The translations under genes were made by a program, and so were the position numbers. Source: a virus. Taken from it: a stretch of DNA of 36,525 nucleotides. This document shows, piece by piece, positions 36,378 through 36,525 of this stretch (positions are counted from its first letter, which is position 1; each line of letters begins with the position of its first letter). The notes beneath the pieces are model-generated. The model worked only from the letters and a program-made list of their open reading frames with translations. It searched no databases and was not told where the DNA came from. Location of the stretch: positions 1 through 36,525 of the IMG/VR virus record IMGVR_UViG_3300037297_000047; one strand, 5' to 3'.

Positions 36378-36525
36378 TACTTACCTCTTTTATTTCTTTT
36401 TCATAAATTAGATCAATAAGTTGATCTCGCTCTACACTTTTGAAAAATATGTTAAAATAGTCATTGCATTTGTCACAACTTGTAACCAAATTGCGTTCGT
36501 CATGAATGATTTTATAGATTTCTTT
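36294..36525. repeat. Terminal direct repeat, right copy
   Basis: The first 127 bases equal 1-127 exactly; the remaining 105 differ at about nine positions. Most differences in the HNH frame are synonymous, as expected for a real strain variant. Confidence 0.9.
36367..36525 (-). CDS. HNH-type protein, C-terminal fragment (variant allele)
   Basis: The C-terminal ~52 codons of the HNH gene, running off the window edge. Compared with 74-418 it has a P-to-S and a Q-to-K change but otherwise silent differences, so it looks like an allele from a related phage and not an error. Confidence 0.75.
   Translation of the reverse strand, partial: KEIYKIIHDERNLVTSCDKCNDYFNIFFKSVERDQLIDLIYEKEIKEVSNEN

Noticed and set aside
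1-36525. CRISPR array, insertion sequence, integrase or attachment site
   Set aside because: No spaced repeats, transposase, recombinase or duplicated core sequence was found.

Overview
The window is essentially one complete genome of a small siphovirus-type tailed phage, about 36.3 kb unique. Bases 1-127 recur exactly at 36294-36420, so the map closes into a circle. The sequence is AT-rich and almost every gene is on the minus strand. Starts carry good Shine-Dalgarno sites (GGAGG, GAGGTG) and genes commonly overlap as ATGA or TAATG. TTGACA-type promoter elements, a 2[4Fe-4S] ferredoxin and a glycyl-radical-domain peptide point to a low-GC, anaerobic bacterial host. I cannot name the host. 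I see no integrase and no classical CI/Cro switch.

In the direction of transcription (high to low coordinates): 36.4-34.5 kb is a recombination module (ERF annealing protein, PD-(D/E)XK nuclease). 34.5-29.7 kb is an accessory early region: a pentapeptide-repeat protein, the ferredoxin, a structured non-coding stretch with a tRNA-like RNA, a lipoprotein, a stand-alone copy of the tail-tip C1q-like domain, a 49-residue NrdD-tail-like glycyl-radical peptide, an HExxH protein and a HigA-like regulator. 29.6-9.3 kb is the late operon: small terminase, three small genes, large terminase, portal, MuF-like head protein, scaffold, P22-like coat, neck proteins, tail tube, frameshifted tail chaperones, tape measure, tail-tip and receptor-binding proteins. 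SSB and two membrane proteins follow at 9.3-8.1 kb.

8.1-7.2 kb is regulatory: a probable plus-strand small RNA, GC-rich twin hairpins and a terminator/attenuator in the leader of the replication operon. 7.2-0 kb is a second early region: replication initiator with an internal putative origin, many tiny proteins, MazG-like enzyme, RecU/Hjc-like nuclease, NinB-like protein and HNH protein. It joins the ERF gene across the circle.

The most unusual points are the free-standing glycyl-radical domain together with a ferredoxin; two internal domain transfers (coat insertion domain into a tail protein, tail-tip C1q domain into an early gene); a LamG-like domain fused to a head-tail adaptor; a series of 24-34-residue single-helix membrane peptides; and the RNA elements at 7.2-8.0 kb and 33.1-33.35 kb. 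No endolysin could be recognised.
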